Part shown: piece after piece, positions 1 through 10,136 of the stretch
How the letters are laid out: the number at the start of each line of letters is the position of its first letter
How positions within the stretch are numbered: the stretch's first letter is position 1
Assembly: GCA_014281115.1 (NCBI GenBank)
Contig: JACONQ010000020.1
Span: 1,364,001 to 1,428,000, forward strand
Length of the DNA: 64,000 bases
DNA from: Laburnicola sp. R22_1
Lineage: Eukaryota > Ascomycota > Dothideomycetes > Pleosporales > Didymosphaeriaceae
Direction of reading: 5' to 3'
Notes under the pieces: model-generated
Told to the model about the DNA's origin: nothing
Databases searched by the model: none
What the model saw: the letters and a program-made list of their open reading frames with translations, nothing else
Made by a program: the position numbers and the translations under genes

Positions 1-1
1 A

Positions 2-2248
2 CGGCCGAGCGTGGGTGCGGGGCTGTGGCTACAGGGCGGCATCAGCCACCTTGCTAGGTTGCACGGGCTCTCGTGTGATGCTGTTGTCGGTGCCGTTGTG
101 GTCAGCGTTGACTCCAGCCAGGTCCTCTGCATCGGCTATGTACCAAGCCAACACCAGCCGGCTGGTGCTTTTCGCCCAGAAAACGAAACTGATCTGTTGT
201 GGGCGATAAAGGGCGCAGGGACTAACTTTGGCGTCGTCGTCAGCGTGACTTTCAAAGCTTATGTGGCTCCGACTTACTTAACTCGAAACTGGACTTTCCC
301 GCTGCGGGACAGCCTCGAGGCACGAATCAAGCTCGGTGACTTTGACAAGCTTGTCGCCAGGAAGCTCCACCGAAACTGTTCTGCAGATGCGTATCTGTAC
401 TGGGACGCCGGCCAGCTGCATGTTGGCGTGACCATGTTTGAATCATCCACGACCGAGGCCGCCTTTTCAACGCCCACTCCTGCGAGTGCGAATGCGAGTG
501 CGAGTGCGATTTGGGGATCAGAATGGGATTCCAAGGTCGTGGATACCGTTGGTTTGTTCGAAACCGATATGTACGTGTCTCGGATGCATGGCGGGCATGG
601 GGGCGGCAAGACCTCCTCGTTTAAGCGATGTTTATTCTTGAAACAAATTGGAGAAGCAACCGTGGCCGACCGCTTGGTGGCAGCCGTCGAAACCCGTCCC
701 TCACCACTCTGCTATCTCCATCTGCTGCAAGGTGGCGGCGCGGTCGGCGACGTTGCGGCGGGTGCCACTGCTTTTGGCTGTCGAGACTGGGACTTTGCCT
801 GCGTAATAACCGGTGTGTGGCCCCGCGATCAAGATGGCACCGAAGTTGCACAATCTGCCGTGCAGTGGGTTTACGATGTCGCTGGGGACTTGTTGTCCCT
901 GAGTAACGGAGTTTACAGCGCTGACCTTGGGCCTGACCCTCGAGATGTCGCGCTGGCAGCCAAAGCTTTTGGACAGAACGGGCCGCGCCTAGCCCGTCTT
1001 AAACAAAGCTTCGACCCGCATAATGTGCTAGCGTACGCGTGCCCGCTCCCAAAAGCGCCAGTGGAACAGAAGCTTATCATCCTCGTCACTGGGGAAAGCT
1101 GCGTTGGCAAGGACTATTGTGCCGAGGCCTGGGTCTCCGTGTTCACCAGATACGCCCACAAAAACCTCACAGCGCGTGCACTCAGCATCAGCGATGCGAC
1201 CAAGCGAGAATACGCGGCGGCTACCAATGCCAACCTGAACCGTCTGCTCAAGGACCGTGCCTACAAGGAGCAACATCGGCCAGCATTGACGGCATTTTTC
1301 CAGGAACAGTTAGAGCAACGACCAGAGCTGCCTCAAGATCATTTTTTGGATGTGGTGTACAGCGCTAGAGAGGTAGACGTGCTCCTCATCACCGGGATGA
1401 GAGACGAGGCGCCGGTAGCAGCCTTTTCGCATTTAGTGCCGGACAGCAGATTACTCGAAGTTCGTGTCCAAGCCAGTGAACAGACGCGCCGGACTCGGCG
1501 CGGCTGTTCCCGCGGTGACGGCAATGGCGACAATAACAACGACAATAACAGGTCGTATCCAACTGCCTCAGACTACCGCCCCAGTCTCATCTTTGAGAAT
1601 GACACGACTGGAAACGAGGCAGCACACAGGTTTGCTGAAGGTTACTTGACTCCCTTCTTCCACACGGACCTGCAACGACTGGCGGATATGGTACGGCCAG
1701 TGCCTGACTTCCCACGCTTAGGTGTCGACTTCCGTCATGTGCTGGGAATCTCCCAGCAGCCGGGTGGGCTGGCGCTGTGTACATCTCTGCTGCAAACTCA
1801 CTTTACCGGTGACTGGGCCAGAGTCGATGCGGTGGCGTGTTGCGAGGCCGGCGGCTTTATCTATGCGTCGTCGTTGGCCTCGCGGGTTGATATGCCCTTG
1901 GTGCTGATTCGCGAAGCCGGCAAGCTTCCCCCACCCACCGTTTCCGTGAGCAAGGCCCAGTCACATATCTCCTCTTTCGCTTCCGACAATTCGAAAGAGA
2001 AATGGTTCGAGATGGGGCGGGATGTAGTTCCCAGGGGCGCGTCAGTGGTGGTGGTGGATGATGTGCTTTCCACGGGGGAGACGCTCTGTGCTGTCCTACA
2101 GCTATTGAAAGAAGCTGGCATCGACGTTGAGGATGTCAGCATCATTGTCGTCGCCGAGTTCCCGGTCCACCGTGGTCGGGCATTGTTACGTCGACGTGGC
2201 TTCGGCAGAACCAATATTCAAAGCCTCTTGGTGTTTGGGAGTGCTTAG
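2..2248 (+). CDS. FAD-linked oxidoreductase / PMVK-like kinase / APRT-like phosphoribosyltransferase fusion (5' partial)
   Basis: Open frame running in from the left edge; the first possible in-window start (GTG at 11) lies inside a domain, so the true start is upstream. Numbering from that GTG: residues 1-347 are the second half of a berberine-bridge-type FAD oxidoreductase (GGISHLARLHGLSCD, AIKGAGTNFGVV, and a C-terminal BBE segment ending RLKQSFDPHNVLAYACP). Residues ~353-560 resemble animal-type phosphomevalonate kinase, with a GESCVGKD P-loop at ~360-367 and the family's LNRLLKDRAYKE-like stretch. They hold an Asn/Asp-rich insert (GDGNGDNNNDNN). Residues ~575-745 form a type I phosphoribosyltransferase resembling adenine PRT; the PRPP loop is VVVVDDVLSTGET (~680-692). 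No internal stop or intron is visible. The domain calls are recognition of family patterns; the combined reaction is unknown. A flavin oxidation plus nucleoside or nucleotide modification is only inference. GC content is normal and RIP signs are absent, unlike the DNA that follows. Confidence 0.85.
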   Translation, partial: RPSVGAGLWLQGGISHLARLHGLSCDAVVGAVVVSVDSSQVLCIGYVPSQHQPAGAFRPENETDLLWAIKGAGTNFGVVVSVTFKAYVAPTYLTRNWTFPLRDSLEARIKLGDFDKLVARKLHRNCSADAYLYWDAGQLHVGVTMFESSTTEAAFSTPTPASANASASAIWGSEWDSKVVDTVGLFETDMYVSRMHGGHGGGKTSSFKRCLFLKQIGEATVADRLVAAVETRPSPLCYLHLLQGGGAVGDVAAGATAFGCRDWDFACVITGVWPRDQDGTEVAQSAVQWVYDVAGDLLSLSNGVYSADLGPDPRDVALAAKAFGQNGPRLARLKQSFDPHNVLAYACPLPKAPVEQKLIILVTGESCVGKDYCAEAWVSVFTRYAHKNLTARALSISDATKREYAAATNANLNRLLKDRAYKEQHRPALTAFFQEQLEQRPELPQDHFLDVVYSAREVDVLLITGMRDEAPVAAFSHLVPDSRLLEVRVQASEQTRRTRRGCSRGDGNGDNNNDNNRSYPTASDYRPSLIFENDTTGNEAAHRFAEGYLTPFFHTDLQRLADMVRPVPDFPRLGVDFRHVLGISQQPGGLALCTSLLQTHFTGDWARVDAVACCEAGGFIYASSLASRVDMPLVLIREAGKLPPPTVSVSKAQSHISSFASDNSKEKWFEMGRDVVPRGASVVVVDDVLSTGETLCAVLQLLKEAGIDVEDVSIIVVAEFPVHRGRALLRRRGFGRTNIQSLLVFGSA

Positions 2249-2626
2249 GAAAGAATTCGGGGCCTTACTTACAAAGATGTTTAGTTATTAATTCTATAAA
2301 TTTCTCAAGCAGGGAGAGGTTTGTCTCCATAAAAAAGTGGCCCAAAAAGTAGCAGATATCCCTCTTGCGTATACACCAAAAAGATCGTTTGTAAGGGGTA
2401 GCTCAAAAGGATCGCTTACAAAGATAAGCCTTGCTACGTCCGATGGGCAACAATCGAGGTACTCCAAGGCATCGCAGCACAGCTCGAGGGTGGAGATAGC
2501 GGTGTCTGATGGGCAGCAATTGGGGCGCTTATAAATCAAGCAGCGCTATTGTTAGAGGTCCTTGGGCCATATGTCAAACCCTTATACTAGGCATTGCTAC
2601 ACAAAAGCTTGACCAGCATCTACACT

Positions 2627-2684
2627 GGTCCCCTTTTTTTATTAGTGTCCCTTTTTTTATTGGTGTCCCTTTTTTTTATTAGTG
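2627..2684. repeat. Poly-T-containing tandem repeat, about 3 units of 18-19 bp
   Basis: Three near-identical units with the core GTCCCTTTTTTTATTAGT follow one another directly. The tract length differs by one T between units, as expected for slippage. Confidence 0.75.
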
Positions 2685-2710
2685 TTGGTCTTAGACATAT
2701 TTTGTTAAGT

Positions 2711-2757
2711 TAACGTCTGTCCACCCGTAACGGAACAACCGCCGTAACAGAACAAAC
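2711..2757. repeat. Orphan pogo-like terminal repeat (candidate)
   Basis: A TA dinucleotide is followed by ACGTCTGTCCACC and then by two copies of CGTAACRGAACAA starting at 2726 and 2743, that is 17 bp apart. This is the same double-motif layout as in the terminal repeats of the complete pogo-like elements here. No matching opposite end was found in the window, so this may be a truncated element or chance. Confidence 0.4.
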
Positions 2758-3361
2758 TATAACGTTAGGTACTTTGATTTTAAAGCCACAGAACTCCTCC
2801 ACGCATCTTAAATTTTACTATGTCCACCTTAGGTTATATACTCAGACCATTTCTAAAGCGCTATAATCCTACTTAAATAAAAATTACGCTTGCGCGGACG
2901 TCTTGCTACATAATTCGCGAAGAGTGTTATATTAAATAAAAACGAGCCTTGTACGCTAGAAGGCCGCCACTACGCTTACATCACTATCGCAACCCCGTAG
3001 GCATCTCTATTAAAGCTAGAGAATCTAATACTACTAAGAAGTTATAATTAGCTGTAAGGCTGCGAGGCGCGCTTAATTCATGCAGGGTCGCTACCCTAGC
3101 TAGTACCTCTAATTGGAATGATTACTAATTTTGGCTAGCACAGGATTATGACATAATTGTCTTGTGGTGCTTATACAACTTGCAGAGTAATATAATATTA
3201 ATTATAAGGCACTTTTTATTTATAGTTCCTAGGCGTATAAGATAGTCATAGAGAGACTTTAAATCCATATAGATAACTATAAGAATTCGTAGTAGACTAA
3301 GTGTGTATATAATCTTTTAGAAAGTTATGCTAATAGTAATAGTATTATTAAACCCACCCTA

Positions 3362-5189
3362 ACCTAGATTATAAGCGAGTCGCCCTTACAAGCGAGTCGC
3401 CCACCTTGTCAACTCTCTCAGCCTTTTATAGCCTGTACATCCACAACGCAATAAAATAATATTAATATAAGAGCTGTCCTAGTTCAAGTAGTATCTACAG
3501 TACGCTTTTCACACGTTCGTGAGTTATGGCCAGTCTCTCTGCAGCGACCGCAGCGCGCTAAGGCCTGCCGGCTCGTACCTGATCGCGCCTTGCCTTGACG
3601 CGTTTCTCCCTTAAGTTGCTGCTTAACAGCCCTTTGAGTAATAATATCCTCTCCCTCTGCCTTTAATAGGGTGCCTTGCTTCTGGATCCGCTTCTTTTTG
3701 CGATTCTTGCGCGATGTGGCGGCCTCATTTGCTCTCTCAAGGCTTAAGATTCGCTCGCGCATAAGCGCCATTTAATGCATTGCTTTAGAAGAGCCTCTTT
3801 CTAGCTGATTAAGCCTCTCAATAATAGAAGCAGGTAACGAGCTCTTATGCGCGCGAATCCGCTCGCGAATCAACGTTGATTGAGCCTCTAGTTCGCGCAC
3901 ATTGCTGGGTGTTTTAGCCTCCCACACGGCCTCTGGTAGGGTTGCTGGCGACGGCGTCCTTAGCTTAACATCAAGCTTCGAGATCACTACCTCTGGATTG
4001 TGTGGGGCTAGTCTGGCGCCCTAAAAGCTTGCGCAGATATTCTCCTTTGTGATTAACTGGTCGTAGGCGGCGCGGAAGGCAGGTAGGAACTCAAGCTTGG
4101 TGATATGGTTGATATGGTCGCGTATCAGGCTCGACACTTGGCACCCGTACGCCCGCTTTAATGGCGAGAAACAGCCAACGTCTAGCGGCTGCAGGAGGTG
4201 CGACGAATGTGGCGGCATACAGAGAGTATAGATATTGTTATCCTTGCAGATTTCTTGGAATTTGAGCGACTTGTGGCTCTCATGGCTGTCAAGTATAAGC
4301 AGCTAGTGCGCGCCTACCCTACGCGCTGCTATATACTTAATAAAGTGCTGTAGCCAGGCAATACCAAGCTCGTTGGTAGTCCAACCGTTGTCACTGAGCC
4401 CAATAGTCCAGTCGCCTGGTATATCCTCGCCCTCATACCAGGCAGAGAGGTAATACTGGCCAGCGAAAATGACGAAGGGCGGGATTGCCCACCCGGCAGC
4501 GTTGATTCCATGGATCACCGTGACCCATTCGCGATTGCCTGGCTGGATTGCTTTTGGCCGGCTACGTCTCTCTGATCCCGTGACAACTAGCTGGGAGGAT
4601 ATCTTGCCCATTAGAAAGCCAGTCTCGTCGAAGTTGAAGGTGTCCTCGTCGTGGATACCGTAGGTGGCCTTCGTACGCGCTACGAGGTTAAACCAGCGTT
4701 GTATAGCTTCTGGATCCTCGCAGAGCGCTCTCTGGTGGTCGTACGGTCGATTAAACCGCGTAGTAAGGCTGTCTGTTCGCTTGACAAAGTTTCTAGGCCA
4801 CTGTTGACCGACCTGGCCACTGCCGCGCTCAGCGAGCAACTTATCCGCCATATTCCGCACAGCTTCTAGAGTAGGCGCAAACCCTCGCGAATCTAGATCA
4901 AGTATATACTCGATAATCACCTCCTCTTCTAGCTTGGTAAGCTTTCTTGAGTTGGGCTGGCAATCGCGTCGCGCAGCGTTGATCGGGGGACATTATAAGC
5001 CCGTACAGCCTCTCGTACAGTCTGAATTTGGTTCTGATTAATAGCTAGGATAGCAAGGTAGATATCTGCTTCGTTGCAGGGCAATTGAGTAGAAGTTGGT
5101 TGAGCCATTGTAGTTTGTAGGTGACGCGTCATAGAAAGTTGACGAGGTGGGCGACTCGCTTGTAAGGGCGACTCGCTTATAATCTAGGT
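3362..5189 (-). mobile_element. Pogo-like DNA transposon A (1,828 bp, complete ends)
   Basis: The ends are ~52 bp inverted repeats with one mismatch (starting ACCTAGATTATAAGCGAG at 3362 and its reverse complement ending at 5189), flanked by TA target duplications at 3360-3361 and 5190-5191. Each end contains AGCGAGTCGCCC twice with a 17 bp period. The transposase gene is on the minus strand and broken, so the copy is non-autonomous. It is closely related to elements B and C. Confidence 0.93.
3484..5108 (-). pseudogene. Pogo/Tc1-type DDE transposase of element A (decayed)
   Basis: Start ATG at 5106-5108, by alignment with the copies in B and C. Layout: N-terminal helix-turn-helix (NEADIYLAILAINQNQ region), CENP-B-like DNA-binding part, and DDE_1 catalytic core with first Asp in FNFDETGF, second in ILDSHESH and third in [10 protein letters not shown]-terminal basic coiled region ends in a CCHC knuckle, CGRCRETGHNSRTC. 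Damage: a ~23-25 bp deletion between short GCG repeats near 4965 shifts the frame relative to B. In-frame TAG occurs before LLILD (about 4300) and before GARLAP (about 4020), and TAA after AMH (3772). Most of the stops match RIP-type changes of Gln or Arg codons. Not functional. Confidence 0.9.
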
Positions 5190-5191
5190 TA

Positions 5192-7780
5192 GTGTTAAAA
5201 GCATATTAATGCTCGTGCACTTAGCAATAGCCAGCTTTTACGCCGAGGTTAGTCAGAGTCGTGAATGCGAATATGAGGTAGAGCTTCCATTGCTCTACAA
5301 CAATCTCTGGCGCCGTAGTCGAGAGACGAATGTTGGGTTTGTTCATTCCGGAATCGAATATAGAATACGAACTAGCTCTTAGGCCTTCTGCACAATACAA
5401 ACAATAACAAGATAGATATATAAGATCTTTAAATAGACTTTATTAAAGTTATGTTAGGCCCCTATTAAAACGAAGCGGTCCTTTGGGGACTCGGCATAGA
5501 TCTGAAACAAGCTCTATATTAGAGATTCTAGATGGCAGTTAAGATATCACTTAAAGATTTTCCCTTAAAAGAGCTGCTTATTAAATATATTAGCTCTAAT
5601 AATGTAAGCCTAGATAGTAAAAAGCTTTGCTAAACCTAGGTGCTACTGTGCCTCTTATGCACAGGCGGCACAGATCGCAATTCCACGAAGTGGTAAGCTA
5701 GTACCTAGAAGCTAATATTTTAAATACGCTATATTAGTGTTGCGTTTATATACCATTTACGTTTATGCCCTATAGTAGTATCTATCTCTATATAGATTTG
5801 TAATAAGAATTGCCATAGCGCTAGTATTACTATTAACTAATTTATTAACGCCCTTAGATGTTAGTTTAGCTTACTACTCTAGTTAATCCGCGTATCTTTA
5901 GAGTAAGCTTAATTTTATAGGCTTAGGAGCAATAGCTAGTAGAAAGAGGTTCTACTATAATATTAAGAGGTAGATTTAAGTTAAATATAGTTATCCTAGA
6001 AGTTTCTCTAGCCTTATAGCCATGCGATATTTCTACTAGCTATATTTTATTTTATACTAGCACTAATTAGGCTTTTATATAATTAGCTATACGGAATTAG
6101 ATATAAGCTATTCCTAATTAAAAATAACCTAAAAATAGAGAGAGCTTACGCCTAGCTTTATAGTATATCCACTAGAGTCACCTTAGTGCTGCTACTCCTC
6201 TAGTGCTACTACCCTTCTAGTGCTACCATCTTTATGTCTAGAATAGTAGCAGCACTATAAAAGTGGCAGCACTATAGAGGTAGCAGCACCCTAGAGGTGG
6301 CAGTACTAGAGGGGTGGCAGCACTAGAGGGGTGGCAGCACTAGAGAAGTAGCAGCACTAGAGGAGTGGTAGCACTCAGAGGTGGCAGCACCACTAGTAGC
6401 ACCTCCACCTAGATAAATAGGCTTTCTTATCCCTAACTAATATTAAAAAAAAGAAATTACGGCACTTTATATTAATAGTTGTCTACTTCTTTTATATAGA
6501 CTTGTGTAAAAAGGATTTAAGGTATATTAAAAAAAAGAGAAGCTTAAGATTATTTATATATAGTGTTCTTTATATTACTAAAGGAGTTACTAAGAGTAAT
6601 ATCTAAGAAAGGCTTAATATTATATAAGATATACTTACTAGCGCTAGTAAGAAAGCGATACCCTAAAATAGAATTAGCGGTAGTAGGTGTAGAGCAAAAT
6701 TTCTACACTTACTACTACTAAACTATAGAGTGCTTAGAGAGTAGTATATTATAATACGCTCTATTACACTTGTGCTTTGCAACCCTACTCTATCCCCGAG
6801 AACTAACCTAGCCTTTGGCTTACTATATCTAACTCCTTCTGGCTAGTACAATTACTAATAAGCCAATAGGCTTTAATAAATTTTTTTCTATTAGAGGGAA
6901 TTTTTCTTCTACTGAGGACGGCCGTACAAAGTACTAGCTAACCAGATAAGTTCTTATAGAGATTCCTACATCTAGGGGTCCCCTTATTTACTACTTTTCC
7001 TAGTAATTATAGTACTTACATAACGTCCCTTACTGCGTAGCGAGATATACTATATAGCGAGACAAATAAGGGATACTTTAACTTTTAGTAGCTAGAAAGC
7101 TTATGCGCACAATAAATATCGCTACAATTCTATAAAAATAATCTATAATAGGAGGAATTATAGACATTTAGAATTAGCTATAGTATAGTAGAAGAGTAAC
7201 GTTATATTACGCATGCTTTCTTAGGCTAGCGCGAAGTAGGAGACGCTAGTAAGGTAGGAGATATTTTTCTTCTCGTGCCTATTAGGAACTAGTACTATTC
7301 TGGAGATAAACATAGATTGGCTTAGATTAAGCTAGATTGTTAACTTTAATAACTTAGTTTAGCTAATTGTTTTTAAGATCCTTCCTATTATAATTAATTT
7401 TATTATTATAATAGAATATGTTACCTAATTAGCTATTTAATATATACTTAACTTTAGTTATTATTATTATCTTAGTAATCTACCTCTCCTTTAAAATTGT
7501 TTTTAACTCTTAGATACTACAACAATAAAGAATCTTAACTAAAAATAGCCATAGTAAGAGCGAGGTGGCGTATAAAGCTATATCAAACTAGCTTACTATT
7601 ACCTACTTTACGTTATAGTACTAGGGCTTAGTCTTCTTAATACTTTATATAGCTACCTTTATTAACTACTATATAAGATCTATAGAGTTTAAGACTACAC
7701 AAAGAGTTACGTACTACAAATAGAGGAAAACGTAGAGGAAAACGAATAAGAATATAAAATAAATTAGTTAATACTATACT
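5192..7780. other. AT-rich RIP-degraded sequence without recognisable genes
   Basis: Six-frame translation is saturated with stops. A less degraded patch at about 5220-5520 (containing TGTTGGGTTTG at 5333) may be a retroelement remnant, but no paired repeat or TSD was found. A hairpin-forming minisatellite lies at 6170-6415. The right end grades into the 3' part of the DUF3435 pseudogene. Confidence 0.6.
6170..6415. repeat. 17-bp minisatellite arranged as an inverted repeat
   Basis: About nine head-to-tail units of GTGGCAGCACTAGAGGG (with variants) span roughly 6244-6395. Three units in the opposite orientation (GTGCTACTACCCTTCTA type) occupy 6172-6229. The two orientations can pair into a long hairpin. 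The units retain CpA and TpG sites that RIP would have removed, so the array may be younger than its surroundings. Confidence 0.8.
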
Positions 7781-7789
7781 AGCGTCGTA

Positions 7790-8479
7790 ATAAAGGAGTA
7801 GCAGCCTTAATTTATGCAACGCGTAATAAGACAATACTATGGACCTTATACGCATATCGTTGCTAGTGCATCTTGTGCTCAACGTCGATCCCGCAGAGGC
7901 CGCACCTAAGGAGATCTCTATCCCATATATTTACTAGGTGTTTTCTTATAAAATGTGTGCTAAGATTGCCTAGAATATAAAACAAGTGTGTGCGCTTAGC
8001 TGTTAGCAATTTCTTGTTACCTAGGCATACAAAACATATCCTTAGTCTCTTCTTCTTATATACTAACACCTTGGCTGCTTCTAACTCTTTCTTATTAACC
8101 TTACGCTGTAACTCCTCTTCCCTAGTAACTAGTGGTACGACATAACCATTCGATTACTTTAGTCAACAAAGGTGTATTCTACTCTCTTTAATTTTACAGT
8201 AATTTATAACAGCATAAATAGCCCTATTATACTAGCTAACTTTCTCTTGTAGGGATATTCCTAGTTAGGTTAGGACAGCGTTAACTAATACCTTCTAGGC
8301 CAGAAGCATAGCGTTATAAAATATCGCCGCTACTATAACATCTTTGGCTTTAATACTAGTAAGCTGTTGCTTAATATCGCGCACAGATTGCTTATACTTC
8401 CAGCGCTCTTTAATCTCCTAGAGAAGAGCATGCCGCAATTGCTGCCTTATCTAGTTAATCTGGCAGTTAAGTGCTTAGT
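7790..8479 (-). pseudogene. DUF3435-type tyrosine recombinase, C-terminal fragment
   Basis: Reading minus strand from the chromovirus insertion site, the translation continues the DUF3435 pseudogene found at 15928-17440. It gives a charged helical stretch (EIKERWKYKQSVRDIKQQLT), then EEELQRKVNKKELEAAKVLV and two zinc-finger-like segments, CFVCLG...THFIRKH and CGLCGIDVEHKMH. That CxxC...HxxxxH pattern followed by HKMH is typical of the C-terminus of this fungal family. Many TAG/TAA codons stand in for Gln/Arg/Trp. The natural end is uncertain (about 7790). DUF3435 proteins are YR recombinases, the family that includes the captains of Starship elements; this one is dead. Confidence 0.82.
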
Positions 8480-8659
8480 TGTCACAACGCGTCCCCTGTG
8501 GCAGCGTAACCCCCTAGTTGACCTAGACTGGCCTAGATTAGCCTTGGCTAGGGAAGAGTTTTCTTCTTAGGCCTTGTAGCCTTTAGACCTACTTTCCTTT
8601 TTTAAGGGATCGCCTTAATAGTGAATTGATAGATTAAGCATTGTACCCACGATCTTACA
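8480..8659 (+). repeat. 5' LTR of the chromovirus
   Basis: 180 bp, TG...CA ends, with 179 of 180 positions identical to the 3' LTR by eye. The right third of the LTR runs close up to the gag start at 8698. Confidence 0.96.
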
Positions 8660-8697
8660 ATACGATCCCTTACCACCTTATATCTTATCATTCCAAC

Positions 8698-10077
8698 ATG
8701 AGCGACGTCCGTCGAAGCCAACGCCTGGCCTCCGTAGCCGGCCCAAGCGGAGCGACAGTAACCAGCGAGGGGCAACCTCACGCCAGCATCGAGGACCCCG
8801 GACCAGGCCAAACTGGCACGGACAAAGGACAAACAGCCTTGAGCGCTGAAGAAGCTCAGATACAACGTCAGGAAGAGGAACTTAAGCGAGAAATTGAGAT
8901 CGCGAAGAAGCGCGAGGCTATTAAAGCCTTGCAGGACCAACTCAAGATCCTGCAGGTCGAAATAGGACCCGACGATAACGAACAAAGAACCTCGACCCTT
9001 GCGACCGACGCCGAAGCCGCGACGAAGAAGGACAAGGGCAAGGGCAGGCAACTGACGCCCGAAACTATCGAAGAGGATACAAGCGACCCTGATAATAGCA
9101 GCGACTCGTTGGAGGAGCCTAGCAGCCCTGGAGAGGACTCCCCTCCGCGTAAGAAGGGCGGACGAAAGAGCAAGCGACCAAGCAAAAAGGACAGGAGGAA
9201 GCCCCTAAGGACTAGCATCGCGCCTATTGTCCCACCCCAAACGACAACAGCCAGCTTAGACCTACAACTACTAAAACCGCCAGAGCCTCCCCAATTCGAA
9301 GGAAGAGGCCGGAAGGAACTAAACGCCTGGGCAAGAGGCTGCGAAGATTACATTTAATACGCACCGGCCCTTAGCACTAATCTAGCCCAGACAAGGTTCG
9401 CACACCGCTATCTTGGGGACACGCAACGCAACTTCTGGGACAGGGTAGTCCGGGAGATCCCCGAGCGCAAACGCGAGCGTAAGGTAACGTGGAAGCTAAT
9501 GAAGCAGACTATAGTGGACACCCTAGGATCGAGCTAGGAAAGAGAACAAGAGGCTTGTCGGCGCATTAAGAACGCAAAGCAGGGTTATCGGACCCCAACT
9601 GAACTCCTAAACTATCTTAAGGATCAGTGGGAAGAGACTAACCCTGATCATGCCTTAGATGATTATGACGATCAGCACATTAGCGATTTCTTCTCCGCTC
9701 TGGACAGTTGAGTAGTGGAGAGGCTCCAATGGCAACCACAGCGGTGGACCAGCCTTATCCGACTAGAGGAGACGGCCAACTAACACTGGCGGGTCATCTA
9801 AGGGCCGAAGCTAGGCAAGCGAAAGCAAAAGGATGACGATGAGGAGGCCTAAGAGGACAACGGGCGAGGCACGACCAGCCAGAAACGATCTAGGTCAAAC
9901 GACACCAGACTAGGCCAGAGGCGCTATGACCTGCAATGTAAGGAATGGGATGAGCGTCGCAAGGCACAATCACTGCTGGACTGGGAAAAGAACAACTGTT
10001 TCTACTGTCACGAGCAAGGGCACTACAAAGACAACTGCCCAAAGCGAAAGACAGAGGCGGGAAAAGACAAGCCCTAG
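8698..10077 (+). pseudogene. gag of the chromovirus (stop-interrupted)
   Basis: ATG at 8698, 38 bp after the 5' LTR. Encodes an N-terminal acidic/basic low-complexity region with a coiled coil (EEELKREIEIAKKREAIKAL), a K/R-rich stretch (KKGGRKSKRPSKKDRRK), a capsid-like region and a CCHC zinc knuckle, CFYCHEQGHYKDNC, near 9999-10038. In-frame stops occur at 9355 and several later codons; the frame itself is conserved through the knuckle. The stops are TAA, TAG or TGA in contexts compatible with mutated Gln/Arg/Trp codons. The TAG at 10075 may be the natural end or another mutation. pol is in the +1 frame relative to gag. Confidence 0.9.
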
Positions 10078-10136
10078 GTCATCCGTCCCTCAGACCGACG
10101 GGCTCTGTCATATACACGGAGGGATAAAGATTGCTC

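Larger units (their letters stand above)
2249..3359. other. Intergenic, moderately degraded; no gene recognised
   Basis: No credible ORF. It holds two imperfect 22-bp copies around 2437 and 2500 (core GATGGGCARCAAT), a T-rich tandem (2627-2684) and an orphan transposon-like end at 2711. From about 2760 it becomes AT-rich and stop-riddled in all frames, as expected for RIP-mutated sequence. Confidence 0.6.

Noticed and set aside
11..13. GTG at 11 as translation start of the fusion gene
   Set aside because: It lies inside the FAD-binding domain and the frame is open to the window edge, so the gene starts upstream.
6244..6395. Regularly spaced repeats suggestive of a CRISPR array
   Set aside because: Units are contiguous 17-mers without unique spacers, in a eukaryotic context; this is a minisatellite.
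8367..8570. 67-codon ORF spanning the DUF3435 fragment and the LTR
   Set aside because: Crosses an insertion junction and lies opposite to the recognisable DUF3435 frame.
8602..9051. 149-codon minus-strand ORF across LTR and gag
   Set aside because: Shadow of the gag reading frame; no motif and crosses the LTR border.
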